The notes beneath the pieces are model-generated. The model searched no databases. It saw nothing but the letters and a program-made list of their open reading frames with translations, and was not told where the DNA came from. Of a stretch of 64,000 bases of DNA, positions 23,900 through 37,200 are shown piece by piece. Source of the DNA: Pieris napi (lineage: Eukaryota; Arthropoda; Insecta; Lepidoptera; Pieridae); assembly GCF_905475465.1 (NCBI RefSeq), contig NC_062244.1:2740501-2804500 (forward strand), given 5' to 3'. Position 1 is the first letter of the stretch. Every line of letters starts with the position of its first letter. A program made the position numbers and the translations under genes.

Positions 23900-23947
23900 T
23901 TGACGCTGGCTAATGCACAAATCGTGCCAGAGCAATTAAAAAAAAAA
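23900..23947 (+). repeat. SINE family 1, 5'-truncated tail
   Basis: The phrase 'ttgacgctggctaatgcac' followed by 'atcgtgccagag' and an A-run is the 3' tail of the SINEs at 5291 and 61189. Confidence 0.7.
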
Positions 23948-24701
23948 CTTCCATAAGGCAAATTAGATTTGCTCCTTTTCCATCACACTTATGTTAAAAA
24001 AGCCCGTAAAGTTTGTATAAAATAAATTATTGTTAATAATTACAATTATACGTATTAAGTCCATATGACATTTAATTTCGATTCACATTTGTATTTTCAA
24101 AAAGACCACCCTCTATAAAAGAGTCAACGCGTCCCGTTAAACAAAGTTAACCAATTAATCAATGCATGCATATTCTAATTAGCTATTAGAACTTATAAGT
24201 ACGAGACCCTGATACGAAAAAAGGTAGTGGAAGAATAGTGTGTCGACATAACAGACAAGGTAATTTTTTAAATTTCGAATATGGTTAATATTCCTTTTTT
24301 ATTTTTTTTAATGCACTAAAAAGTATTTAATAACAACATTTATTTTTTGTACTGTTTGACCTTGTATTTCTAAGAGAATGTATTTCTTAAGTGTATATTA
24401 GTTTATTTACAAGGGGTTTTTTTTCGGCTAATATTTTGCAGACTTAGTAAAATTAGGCGATTTCGTTCGACAATCCTTATGCTCCCGAATCCCCAGATTT
24501 TGTTACGTTAAAATGGTAGAGATTGTAGTCGTTGTTACATATAAAATTAGATTTATTAAATTTAACATAGATTTGTTTGGATTATGATTTTTGATCATTT
24601 ATTTGAATTTCGAATTCTCCATGTACTAGTGGACGATTTCCATTTTACAGTAGTTGAAGATGTTCCAGTGTCGTCTTGATTAGTTTTTTCATTTGGTGCA
24701 G

Positions 24702-24801
24702 CCCTGCGATTCTGTAACTCACTTTTCGAACTCACACAGCGGTTTTAACATCGGCGGTCGCTCGAAAGTGAGTTCGAAAAATGAGTTACAGAATCGCAGG
24801 G
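24702..24801. mobile_element. foldback MITE (CCCTGCGATTCTG family), loop-deleted copy
   Basis: The two ~45-bp arms (CCCTGCGATTCTGTAACTCA and its complement) are almost directly joined, so the whole 100 bases can fold into a hairpin. Other copies: 28201-28336 (right half), 31278-31512, 40548-40777, 41434-41603 and 59093-59298. Confidence 0.8.
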
Positions 24802-25204
24802 CTGTACATAATTTATTATTCCGGATTACACAGTCATATATTTGTTGTCTCTATGTTGTACTGAAAAGTCTGGTAGTTTTTCAGTCTTTTCAACCTGTCA
24901 GATATCACAATCTTTCACTGCAATTTGGCTATTTAACTGAAAAGATTCTCAGTATGATTTTGATAACGTCTGTTATTATATTAATAAGAACTTAACGACA
25001 TGTATAATTTCTGTCGTGTTTCCAATGTAAAAAACTTCATATGCCTTGTACCAAAACTGTAACTGTTACTACTAAACAACATTTCGATACTTTAAATCAT
25101 TAAATGGAAAATAACGCAGTTATTCTGATTAGTTATACACACAATAATTTAAAAGTAAATAAATTGTACAATTTGTAATTTTATGTTTTTCATACAGTAA
25201 CATC

Positions 25205-28200
25205 ATGGTGCTAACACAGAAGTTCACTGAAAATGACACCGTTCAACAAGATAGCGTTGTCATCTCTGGAATGGCTGGCCTCTACCCCCAGTCTCACAAT
25301 GTCAAGGAATTTAAAGACATTCTCTATAACAAGGTATTGTTTTTATTTATAACAGAAACACTTTTTAATGTTAATATATGTTAAGAATGTCCCAAATTTA
25401 TTAAGTTCTGGAATTATAGAAACATTAAATAATTAATATAATACTTTTCATAATGTTTACTAAACAAAAATGTGTGTCATTTAAAATATATTTTTTTTTG
25501 TTAATTCTCCGGAGAGGCGAAAATAAAACGAAACTTTGCATTCGATTGTGATTGGTCAAACGGTCGTTGTAACATGACGTATTATATCGTGTGTCAATGC
25601 GCATTGATTGGGCCAGAGATGCTGTTGACCTCACAATCCAGCGTCTTTTGTTTTAAATTGAATTTATCTATGGAAAAAACAACAATAGGAAACCTGTGGT
25701 AACTAAAATACAACTAAAGAAAGGATCTATCAAAAATGTAATCTTATTAAAGTTTATAAGTCTTTTTCCGTACCCCGCAAAGCTATGACCCCTGCAAGCT
25801 ACATGCATAGCGTGAAATAGTGAAGTGAATAAAAATACCAAAATTTAGAAGGAAATAAAAAATACCTAATTATGTTTAATACTATTTCTTGACTTTGCAG
25901 CAGTCTCTATAATCTAAGACTGAAACACTACAACACTTTACTAAACACAATTTTAAAACTTTTACAAACAGCCATTTCCAAAATAAATACAAAAAAGAGG
26001 TAGGTTCCTACTTAAAAAAAAAACGACGGGTTGCACTCCGGGAGTGCCGGCAGAAGTAAAAACTTGAATATTAACGTTGTGCATTTTTGATATTTTGGAA
26101 TGGTTAGGGAATAATTTTGCACGAATTGCTTTAATTATTAGTATAAAAGTACTATCATTTATGTGGTAGAATACAATATTTATTTATTGCGCTATCGTAC
26201 ACAAATATGACATACGCCGTGACAATATTAAATACGCCGCGCCAGCTGTCTTCTCTCCATCCATCTTACGAATTTTCGATCAGGTCACGTGTCCTGACGC
26301 GAGTTTAACATTTTTTACCCAAAAAAAGTGTACAACGCCGCTAAAGAAGTTTTCACTTCAAAAAAAACCCTTCTTAAAGTAGTAATAATAAAGTACATAT
26401 GTCTCTTTTCTCGCTATACTTTAGAAAATTTTCTTCTATTTATACATTTCTTATGCTATTTGTGGTATTCCTCACATTATAAAACAAAAGTCACAGTTAC
26501 ATTTTGTTAGTTTTAATCCTAAGACGTCAATGCATATGATGTCGTCTGTTATTAAGCGTGTTCTGTTTAATTAATTAGTGATGAAGGAGCGCGGTAAACA
26601 ATTATCTAGTTTAATTTACACACAATACGAATACATAAATTTATTATTTTAGTAATAAATTAAAACATACAAAAATATATTTTCTTTTTTCAGTTATCTG
26701 AACTGCGTATTTATTATTTCGTAGAGCTTGGTAGTCCTTTTCTTTTAATATGGTTATCCTGCCAATGCTAATTTACTGGACTTTTAATTGACTGGACTAA
26801 ACAATTTTAATATATACTATAAGCGTAGTTTCACCGACACGATAATACATTTGAATGTGTCTGTTATATGTGTGTGTGTGTTGGCTTTATCACGTACACG
26901 TTATATCGAATAGTTAACGGGTAGTAATTAGTGTTAAGCGCCAGACAAAACTGGTTTATTTCGCTTACGTATGTAGATTCACATAATAATAAATAATAAT
27001 TAAAAATTTATTTACAAATGCATGCATAGGGATTCGAAACTACGACCCCAGGGATGAGAGTCTCACGTTGAAATCACTAGGCCAACATTACTCAAACCAT
27101 TCATCAAATGCTTGTTCTTAGACCTACAACGCACTAGCGGCTGGCCGCAATGCGGTATGCCGCTGCGGCGGGCCGCACATCGATTATTACATGAAACCGC
27201 ACGATAACAACGCACTGACTTGCGGTCAACCGTCAACCGCTCCGGTTGATCTGGAGCTGCGGCGAGCCGCACCAGTTCAATGATGCGGCGCGCCGCGTCC
27301 CCTCCACGCACTAGGCGCGGTTAGCCGTCCTACCTACGTCATCGCATATAATTATTTAACAAATGTAAACAAAATATTGTAAACCTATTTTAAAAGAGTA
27401 AAAAATAAAAAAATAAAATATGTTTATTATGGAACATAAGATACATGTATCACTTATTCCACGTCATTAAATTTGAATTTGTAATATTTCAAGAACGACA
27501 AGCACTGACGAGTGACGATTGCGGCAGACCGCAATAGGACCGCAATAGGGACGGTTAGCCGGAATACGGCATGCCGCTACGGCAGACCGTATATACTGCG
27601 GCCTGCCGCAGCGGCACACCGCATCACGGCCAGCCGCTAGTGCGTTGTAGGCCTTAATGATATGACCAGTACCACCCATAACACTACGTAAGGTCGAATA
27701 ACTATCGTAATAGAATAGTAACGATAGGTTGAATATTAAAATTAAGAAACACCTCGAATAGTATTCGTGTAGTAAACTATACAAATTGTATGAAAAATCG
27801 ATGTAACAACTAAAATAATTGCATAGAGTTTATTACTATTAATTCAAAAAGGGAGACTTTGACCCTGATTGACCTTTGATCGCTTCGTTTCTACTTTTGC
27901 GTATATTCTAAAGAAGCATTGTTTTTATAGGTTAATCCAATCAAACCAAAAGAAACCCGTTGGAAGTACAACCACCCGGAAGTAGCGAATAGTACTGGCA
28001 AAGTTCCGGAGTTGGAGTATTTCGATGCTCAATTCTTCAAAATCCACTATCGATTGGGCAACTCAATGGACTCTATGTCCAAGAAAATATTGGAGCAAGC
28101 CTTCGACGCAATTTACGATGCAGGTATAGACACAGTTTATATATAAATCAAATTTAATATTTTAATTTTTCATAATCGTGTACTCGTATTTGGCATTCTG

Positions 28201-31200
28201 ATAAACAATAAACTACAAGCTCCCAGCTTTTCCGAATGCTAAATCATAAAATGACTGCTTCACGACTGATTTGAGAGCGACCGCCGATGCGAAAACCGCT
28301 GTGTGAGTTCGAAAAGTGAGTTACAGAATCGCAGGGCAGGTCTTTTACGGGCTGAGCAGCCATTTGATTCACGCATTCAAATCCCTATCAGGGGACTCTA
28401 CGACATGCGGCAGAATCAACGGGGCCTGTACGAGTTGGTTTCCTATTGAGAAAGGTGTAAGACAAGGTGGAGTTGCCTGCACGTAGCTGTTTAACTTATT
28501 TATAGATTTGGGAGAGAGAGTGATCGCAGATTAAAAGTGGGCCAGTTACTTGTGAATGGTCTCCTATACACGGACGACCAAGTGAAACTGGCGTCTTCGT
28601 TGGTGATATTGCAGCAATGAAAAACGCTGTGAGAAAAAATGAACATATGAATGGCAAAATCTATAGTCTAAATCTATATCGGAAAGAAATGGAACAAGTC
28701 GATAAGTTCGTGTACTTATGTATGTTTACTCCAACTGAAACGTATGAAAATGTCCTAAAAAGACGAGTAAATGCTGGGAATGGAAAAACTGGGGCGTTGC
28801 AATCCTGCATCCTAACCTTAAAATCTGTAATGAGGTTCTTCGTACATGCGTTGATTTATCTAAAGTAAAATTATAATTTTATTTCAGGTATTAGTCCAGA
28901 CCAGCTCTCAGGAACCAAGGTTGGTGTCTACTTGGGAACCTGTTTCTCTGAAACCGAAAAGGCTTGCTTCTATGTCGCTACTTCTAGAACGGGATTTGGT
29001 ATTGCCGGGTACGTTACTCTTATTGAACCTCATTATCTTGGACCTCCTGATCGAAGGTTACATGTCTTAAATTAGCAATTGCCGTATTTTAAAATAAGTC
29101 ACGGCGTTTGAAAGCTCTTTACCTTATACTACTCTTATAAGATCCAGTAATCTCCGTCTACCCAATAAAATTGATACCTCAGAAATGGAACCGAAAATTC
29201 TCGGCACGACGGCAGTTGTAGTTTTATTGTACTAAAAGTAATGCAATAACAAAGACAAACACATCGTAAATACAATGATTAATTTTAAAAATAGGTGCAG
29301 TAAAAGTATGTTCGCCAACCGTATTTCCTACTGGTTGAACGCGAAGGGGCCCTCCATGTCAGTGGACCAGGCCTGCTGCAGCTCTACTGTGGCTCTGGAG
29401 TTGGCGTACCAGGCACTTATTAGAGGTGAAGTGGATTCAGCCATCGTTGGAGGCTCCAACATCTGCTTACATCCCCAATCAACTGTTCATTATGGAAGGT
29501 ATATATCCTTTTGTAATAAAACATAATGTATGTTGCTGTCGCTATATTGTATCAGATATAGAGAACATTATATTATACGGCTTCCCATTGGGTATTCCAG
29601 CTCTTAACAAACATTTTGTTTATTATTTGTAGAATCATGCCAATAAGTAAAGATGGTGTAACGAAATCGTTCGACAAAAACGCCCATGGTTGTGCCAAGT
29701 CAGAGGCTATCAATGTTTTGTTTCTACAAAGAGCAAAGGATGCACTAAGGTAAGTTTTTCTTATTTTATATTACATAGGCACACAGGCAGAAGGTTACCT
29801 GACAAATTAAAAGCCGCCCGCGCAATAATAATCAAAATCAAAATCAGATTAGGGTAAAAAACCGCTATCACCGGGGAAGTCGTGGACCTTTACTCCGTAC
29901 TTCGCTCACTCCAGTGAGTCCGTCCTGACCTTCAGGTGATTGACCACCCAGCGACGGCCCAAGCCGAGGTTCGAGTCTCACAAGAGATGCCCTTGCGCTA
30001 GTCGCGGGAAAACCGCCCATTCAGGCCGAGATACGCTCGTCAAAACAGTCCGAGCTGAGCTGTAAAGGCCCTTAAGGCCAACAGCGAGATTCCATTCCAA
30101 AAAAACTTTTGGCGCGTGAAGTTGGCTATGGTCAACATTTTAGTTTTTTCTCGTAGTGTCGTTTTTTCTACAAATTTAGAATAAAAATTTCGAAAAGATT
30201 TTTATCTCGTTACGCCAAAGTATAACTTCTAACGCGTGTACAAGTACACACACTTAGGTAAAGAACCTGAAAGAGAAGAAAACAAAGCAATCGTGAAATC
30301 TCTCATAGAAAGGATTTTGTTAGCGCGTAATATTATTATTCGTTTAAGCACTCATAAGTCGAATAATGACATTAAATCCCTAGTTGTATTAAATATTTGT
30401 ATAAATTTTTAGAATTTACGCTGAAGTGGTACATATCAAGTCCGAATTCTGCGGTCTACCAAAGGATGATGATGGTCCAGTGTTCACCTTTTATCGGGAC
30501 CCCTGTATCATGGCAGATTTCCTTAAAACCTTCTATGAAGAAGCAAACGTGCCACCGCAGGCTGTTGAATATGTTGAAGCTTTTGGTTCTGGTAATAAAA
30601 AAAAACAATAACTTATAATACAGAGAAAAGTACTAAGAACATATTATGTAGATATCACAATCATGCACGAATTATGCAATTCATATTTTAAATAGCATAT
30701 TAAAGTTTCAATAAAAAAAATCAGTGGCGCTACAACCTCTTTAGGTCTTGGCATCAGATTTCTGAATCTGTTTCATGATCATTTTTCAATCTAAATAGGC
30801 TGGATTGACACATGCCGTCGACTGTTTAAGTCTAAGACATGTCGTTTTCCTCACGATGTTTTCCTTCACCGTTCGAGCAAATGTTAAATGCGCACATAGA
30901 AAGAAAGTCCATTGGTGCACAGTCGGGGATCGAACCTATGACCTCAGGCATGAGAGTCGCACGCTGAAGCCACTAGGCCAACACTGCTCAGAGCTGCTTA
31001 AAGTTTTCAATAATTTGAACCTATTTGTGATTAAAAACTAATCAAATGTTTGCTAAGTGAAAATTATCATCAAAATATTGGCAAAATGTGTCTAACTAGG
31101 TTGTAGCCGTATTTTTAAATAACTTTAAACTAAGTATTACGTAGTTACCCACGTAGTCCTGGAATACTAAGCTGTAGCTTAACAACGTACAGAAATCCTC

Positions 31201-34200
31201 GGAACAGTGAAGTCGCTCTAAAGCCTGTGAAGTGCCCAGGAGACTTCTGCGCTTCTGGAAGGAGCTAAATTAGCCAGCCCTGCGATTCTGTAACTCACTT
31301 TTCGAACTCACACAGCGGTTTTCAGAGCGACGGTCGCGCTCAAATCAGTCGTAAAGCAGTCATTTTACGATATGGCATAAACAATAAACTACAAGGAGGG
31401 ACCTTATCAGGATGCTAAATCATAAAATGACTGCTTCACGACTGATTTGAGCGCGACCGCCGCTGTGAAAACCGCTGTGTGAGTTCGAAAAGTGAGATAC
31501 AGAATCGCAAGGCAGGACTTAACGCACAACGGACCAATTATGAGTCTAAATGCGGAAAATGAGTACACCAACCATACCATACCATAACTATGTATTAACA
31601 TAAATTACAGCAACGCCAAAAGTGGATAAAGCTGAATTGGAAGCTATCGACAGAGTATTCTGTGACAACAGAGAGGACACTCTTCTAGTTGGTAGCGTAA
31701 TGTCCAACTTGGGTTACGTAGAGGCGGCTTCTGGCATTTCTTCTGTTACCAAAGTAAGATATTTCGATTTTTTCGAAAATACAAACAAGTAGACATAAAT
31801 ATAAATCGCGTCTAAAATATTTAAAGGTATACTGAAAGGTTATAAACTGTGGCGTAACTGTACCATCTGGGGCCCGTGGCTAATTCTTTTGATGGGGCCC
31901 TATCAGTTAAAATCGACACGTTGTACTGTTTAGTTTTAATAAACTTCGAGATTTTCAGCGTACTCAATTACACGTTGTATATGTCCCAAATAAGTTGATA
32001 CCTGATGAATTTCAAGAAAAAAATGTCGAGGTTGTTTCATTTCTAAATTAAAATTTAAAATAGATTCTCACTTTTTCGATATTACTCGCGTTATAATGTA
32101 AACCTTTTAATATATATGTGTATATGTATTGTATATATAAATTCAAAGTCAAAATAACTTTATGACAGAAAAAAAAATCTAAATTTACATTTACTGCCAG
32201 TTCTCAAATCAAGGGCGTAGAACGGAAGAGAAGAACCGGCAATACTCTCGGCCACTCTTTTTAATCGCCATATTTTTTGTTTTACACAATGTTTTTCAGT
32301 AGCTGCCATTACACCATGTTCCATTTGACATCGTAGTCACCTTTGTTTTGTGTGATTAGATTTAGACGAAAGACAAAATTATGCTTCGATCTAGAAATTA
32401 ATTATTACAAACAATTTCAGGTTCTTCTAGGCTACGAAGCTGGTAAAATAGCAGGTAATATAAACTGTGACGATCCAATAGATGATGTTGAGGGCATTCG
32501 AACTGGAAAAATGCAGATTGTAAGAGACCACGAACCATTTAGACAAGGATATACTGCTGTTAACGGGGTTTCTGTAACTGGCGTGAATGCTCACGTTTTG
32601 TTACGAGGGCTTAATAAAACTAAGGTAATTTAACTTATTAATCTACTATATAAAAATAAGTCGGGTTTTCCTTCCTGACGCTATAACTCCAGAACGCACG
32701 AAGCGATTTCCACGGTTTTGCATTCGTTGGAAAGGTGTCGGGCTCCGTGAGGTTTATAGAAAGAAAATTCAGGAAAAATTTCAACAGAAAAGCGGGATCA
32801 CCAAACGAAATGTTACATAAAACGAAGCCATCTGGTGGCGAAACGGAGTTCGCCAAGTTTGCTAGTTATTTATATAACGTGCTTCTTTATGTAAACATTT
32901 TTCTAAAAATAAGCATTTTAGATTTTGTGTGGCTTTCAACTGACGCAGGCTCCACTCTGTAAATCCTGCGGTTTATTTTCCTACATAATAAATTAAAGTC
33001 ATCAGAGTCACCATAAACATGTCATGACATCTCAAGCAATGCCGATTCGCCTTTTAATCTATATATATAAAAATGAACCCCGTTTTCCGTTGTCACGACA
33101 TAACATGAAAACGGCTTGACCGATTTGTCTGATTCTTTTTTTATAATATTCCTTGAAGTACGAGTATGGTTCTTACGGAGAGAAAAATCTAAAAAAATTG
33201 AGTGAAAAAGTCTTAAAACAATTTTCTATATTCCCATACAAAATATTCGTAATAATACTTAAAAGTCAATTTGAACTTTAATACCATAACATAAAGTTCA
33301 AGTGTTAGTAGAGGGGTTCCGGGAAGGTAAATTTGTATTTTTTGACATAATGTATTTGTTGTCTTATCAACTTTTTTTTTATCTTACTAGCTAGACCGGT
33401 GTCCCGAATAGCAGAATAAGTATTTAAAAAAAAATAAAGAATCGACTGTTAGGCGGTACGATGTTCGCCAGGCAAGCTAGTACTTAATAATTTACACTAA
33501 TAGATCACAATTATCGTTGCTACAATAAATTTATACTTGCAGGACCTCAACCGTTACAAATCAAACATTCCCCACATTGTTGCAATATCAGGAAGGCAGA
33601 AATCTGCTGTAGAAAAGATCTTCGAAGATTTGAAAAAACGTCCGATAGATCCTGAGGAGATAGCTCTCTTCCACAACATTCATCAAACCAAGATCAGTGG
33701 GCATTTGGGAAGAGGATACATTTTGTTAGGTACGATCCCCACAATTTCTGAAAGGGACCCCAAACGTAATCATCGTATATTATATACGAATCTTGACTTT
33801 TTTTTGAGGCCAGCGGGCAGGAGACTCACCTGATGTTAAGTGCTACCGCCGCCCATAGACACATTGCCAGAAGGCTCGCAAGTGCGTTGCCGGCCTTTCA
33901 AGAATTGGTACGCTCTTTTCTTGAAGGTCCCTAAGTCGAATTGGTTCGGAAATACTTCAGTGGGCAGCTGGTTCCACATAGTGGTGGTGGACTTACTTGA
34001 CTTAATGTCGTATGACACTTAGATGGGGCAGAGGGCGTCCACAGTGACTCTCTTCGAGTTCAGACTTGAGCCTCGTATTTCACCTTCCTCCAAGTCTTTC
34101 TGGTCCCCTTTGGCTAATCTGCAACGGCTCTAGGTTTGCTTGGGACGCTACCGCTATCCTTGCAGGTTCCAATCAATATACGAATCTTTTTAACTTTCAG

Positions 34201-37200
34201 ATACAAACCAAGACAATGAGACGGTTGTCCTAAGTGAGACGGCAGATTACTTTGATGATGTGAAACGTCCTCTGTGGTTCGTCTACAGCGGTATGGGATC
34301 CCAATGGGCTGGTATGGGAGCACAACTCATGCGCATACCTGTTTTTGCTGCGGCTATTGAGAGGTATAATCTTTTTTTCGAACATATTATTTTTCTTATA
34401 GCAATATGTTTTACTGAACCTTACGGAAGGAATAAATTTCTTTAAAAGATATTAACAATATTTTATATTAATTTTGATTGGCCAAGAGAATTAAATGTAT
34501 TAAACGATAATGTTTCTTAGTAATTATAATTACTAAGAAATACAGTATTTACAATTTTCTTACCTATGTAGTAATAATAAAAAGAAAATAAAAACAATTT
34601 TGTAATGTATGGATAAAGTACCAAATAGCTATGCAACACATAAATTATTTGGAAGATAAATTGTGCTATTTGACATTCATCGGACTCATAACTTATGATG
34701 GACTTTATGTGACGAACAGCGCTATCTGACAGTCGTGAAACGCAACAATAGTGTTTATCCTACCAATAAGTAATAAATAGCTAATTTGGAACTTATGTAG
34801 AACTTATCCGTACATTGTGAAACAGACCCTAAGTATCAAATTTTGAAATTGATACAAGAATGATGAAATTCGAATCATTCGAGACCTCAATCATCAAGAT
34901 TCACGGACGCAGGAGCTATACACGAATAGACAAAAAAAATATACGTCGAATTGATTACCTCCTTCTTCCGTGTTTTCCGGTAAAATATGTAGGTACTACT
35001 GATTGGATAAACCTATAGCGTTTATTTATAGCGGTTGCTGAATTAAAAACACGTTTAGGAAATGTAAAAAATCTTGATTATGAGTTTACTAGATTAATAA
35101 ATCTCACCCTAGAGTCTTTAACCCATCCTTTTTATTTAACCTAAAAGATAATTGATATATAATATAACTATTTTCTAGATGTCGTCGAGCCCTAGAACCC
35201 AAGGGAATCGATATTTTACACATTATCACTGCGCCAGACAAGAAAATCTATGATAATATTCTGCACTCTTTCGTGGGAATCGCTGCTGTTCAAATTGGGC
35301 TTACTGATGTTCTTAAAGAAATGGGAATTGTGCCGGACAAAATTATTGGTACGTACTAAACTCGGAACTACATCTATAATAAATTAAATAATATACTTCT
35401 TAATATCTTATGCTCACCGTCCACAATCTAAAAACGGTTAAGGGACTGGCTTATGAACACACCGTACGCGGAGATGCTCCTGAGCCACACATACACATAA
35501 AAATTGGAAGAAGTAGATGTAAAGAGTTTAATAAAAACAAAATTGTAATTGAAAAAAATATTGGTTGTTTGTAAAGTAGGTTTACGATCGAGATGTTTAC
35601 GTGATAACGTCTTATTGGTGATATAAGTTTTTGGGAAGTAAGGAATTAAAGAAGATAACAATTTTTTCAAATTTTAAATTACATCTATCGTTTTATTCAC
35701 ACTTTTGATGATAAATTTCGGGTGTAAAATGACAAGTTTACTTATTCGACTATGATATACATTTTTCTTCATACATTCACGGAATGACTGGCAGCGCTCG
35801 AGATGAGACGGGAGATCGGTCCGTCTCTCTCTCGTTATACCTGCGATCGCGCTCGTGAGGTTTTGGTGTGACACAAGTTTCTGAACATGTCACCCGACTA
35901 AAACGATTTTAAAGACGTTATCACGTCAAAAAAATACGATTTCTATGAACCCTAATACAGGTATGTTTTACATACTTTCACAAATCTTACATACATAAAT
36001 ACATTCATTGTTATAATGAATAAACATTTTTTAATACGTTTATATAGGATACTAGATGCAAATAAAAATGTTTTAATTTGATAGAAATATATTTAAAAGT
36101 ATTATGATCTGATCAGTATTAGTGTTTTCGGTATTAGCGAATGATTTCACTATTGCTTTAAATTCTGGTGAATTGATGAGTATTTCTTTATGTATATTTT
36201 AAGCGCAAAATTGTAAGGTTCTGACAGTCTTGCTGAGATGGTATTGGTACTTCCCCTGATAAGCCATCACCATGTCTTTAAGTGACCCTTTTTTGCATCG
36301 GGCGTTAACAGCTTACTAATTCTTTACTGACGGAAATGAAAAGAAATCCTATAAATAAATTAATACTGCCGTGTTATGCTTTCATGGGGAAGGTGATTAA
36401 ATTTTTAAAGGCTTTATAGCTTGGTAGAGAGCTCATAAGTTTTGACAACAATTATGAATAACTGTTCTGTTAAGACATGATAATTAGCATGACATTTGCT
36501 TCCCTATTTCTATATGGCTGATTGTGCGTTTTTTTTATTATTAATAAATCTGAATGTACCACTTTCTTTGCAAAGAAACTATTGATTTTTTTTAATTTCA
36601 GGTCACAGTGTCGGCGAGTTAGGTTGCGCATATGCAGATGGCTGTCTTACCGCTGAAGAAATGATTTTAGCTGCGTATAGTCGTGGTCTTGTCTCCGTAC
36701 AGACGCCATTCATACGTGGTTCTATGGCTGCCGTTGGGATTGGCTATGAGCAAGTATGTAGCATTTAATAAGCACCTTTCAATCACGTTGTCTGTTTATA
36801 AATTGTATAGAAAACAAATGAATGTGTCTTATTATAAACTCCATTTGCCATATACAACTAGCGGTTTTAATTCGTTTAGATCATCAAGTTATGCCCCCCG
36901 GAAATCGAAGTTGCTTGCCACAATAGTTCAGAGTCCAGTACGATTTCCGGCCCAGCTGATGCCATGAAACAGTTTGTGGAATCGCTCACTTCAAAGGGAG
37001 TTTTTGCTAAAGAAGTTCCTTGTTCCAACATCGCGTACCACTCAAGATACATTGCTGAAGCAGGTAAGTACCAAGCAAAAAAACTAAGCATATATACCGT
37101 ATATGAATAGCACACATAAGATGCGTTTATTAACATAATTTTACAGCTATTTATTTTATTATGTAAATAATATATGCATTTAAATATTGTACATGTATTG

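Larger units (their letters stand above)
17373..25197. other. repeat-dominated intergenic region between PEBP and the FAS-like gene
   Basis: No host gene recognised. Contents in order: split dispersed repeat and long-TIR transposon (17541-19650), decayed non-LTR reverse transcriptase (19690-19955), SINE head (19956-20112), a second reverse transcriptase fragment (20937-21295), TIR elements with GAAGT(G)AAACTTC ends (20640-21925), a small foldback (22479-22612), a CAGTGGCGTAAC element (23350-23652), a truncated SINE (23900-23947) and a short foldback MITE (24702-24801). The FAS-like gene's untranslated first exon and promoter should lie in its right part; I cannot locate them. Confidence 0.55.
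27931..32624 (+). other. KS domain (exons 2-8, residues ~44-430), catalytic Cys kept, His/Lys/His lost
   Basis: The nucleophile region reads VDQACCSSTVAL with Cys175 in place. The first His motif, normally EAHGTGT, reads EAFGSAT (Phe312). The KSNxGH motif reads MSNLGY, so both the Lys (Met345) and the second His (Tyr350) are replaced. The GFGG(S/A)N loop reads SVTGVN. In FAS the two His residues and the Lys support decarboxylation and condensation, so this domain is predicted to be inactive in condensation. The fold is otherwise well conserved and of normal length. Confidence 0.88.

Noticed and set aside
28617..28868. Host gene of 83 codons in FAS intron 2
   Set aside because: The VNAGNGKTGAL phrase and neighbouring YTDD mark it as a reverse transcriptase relic.
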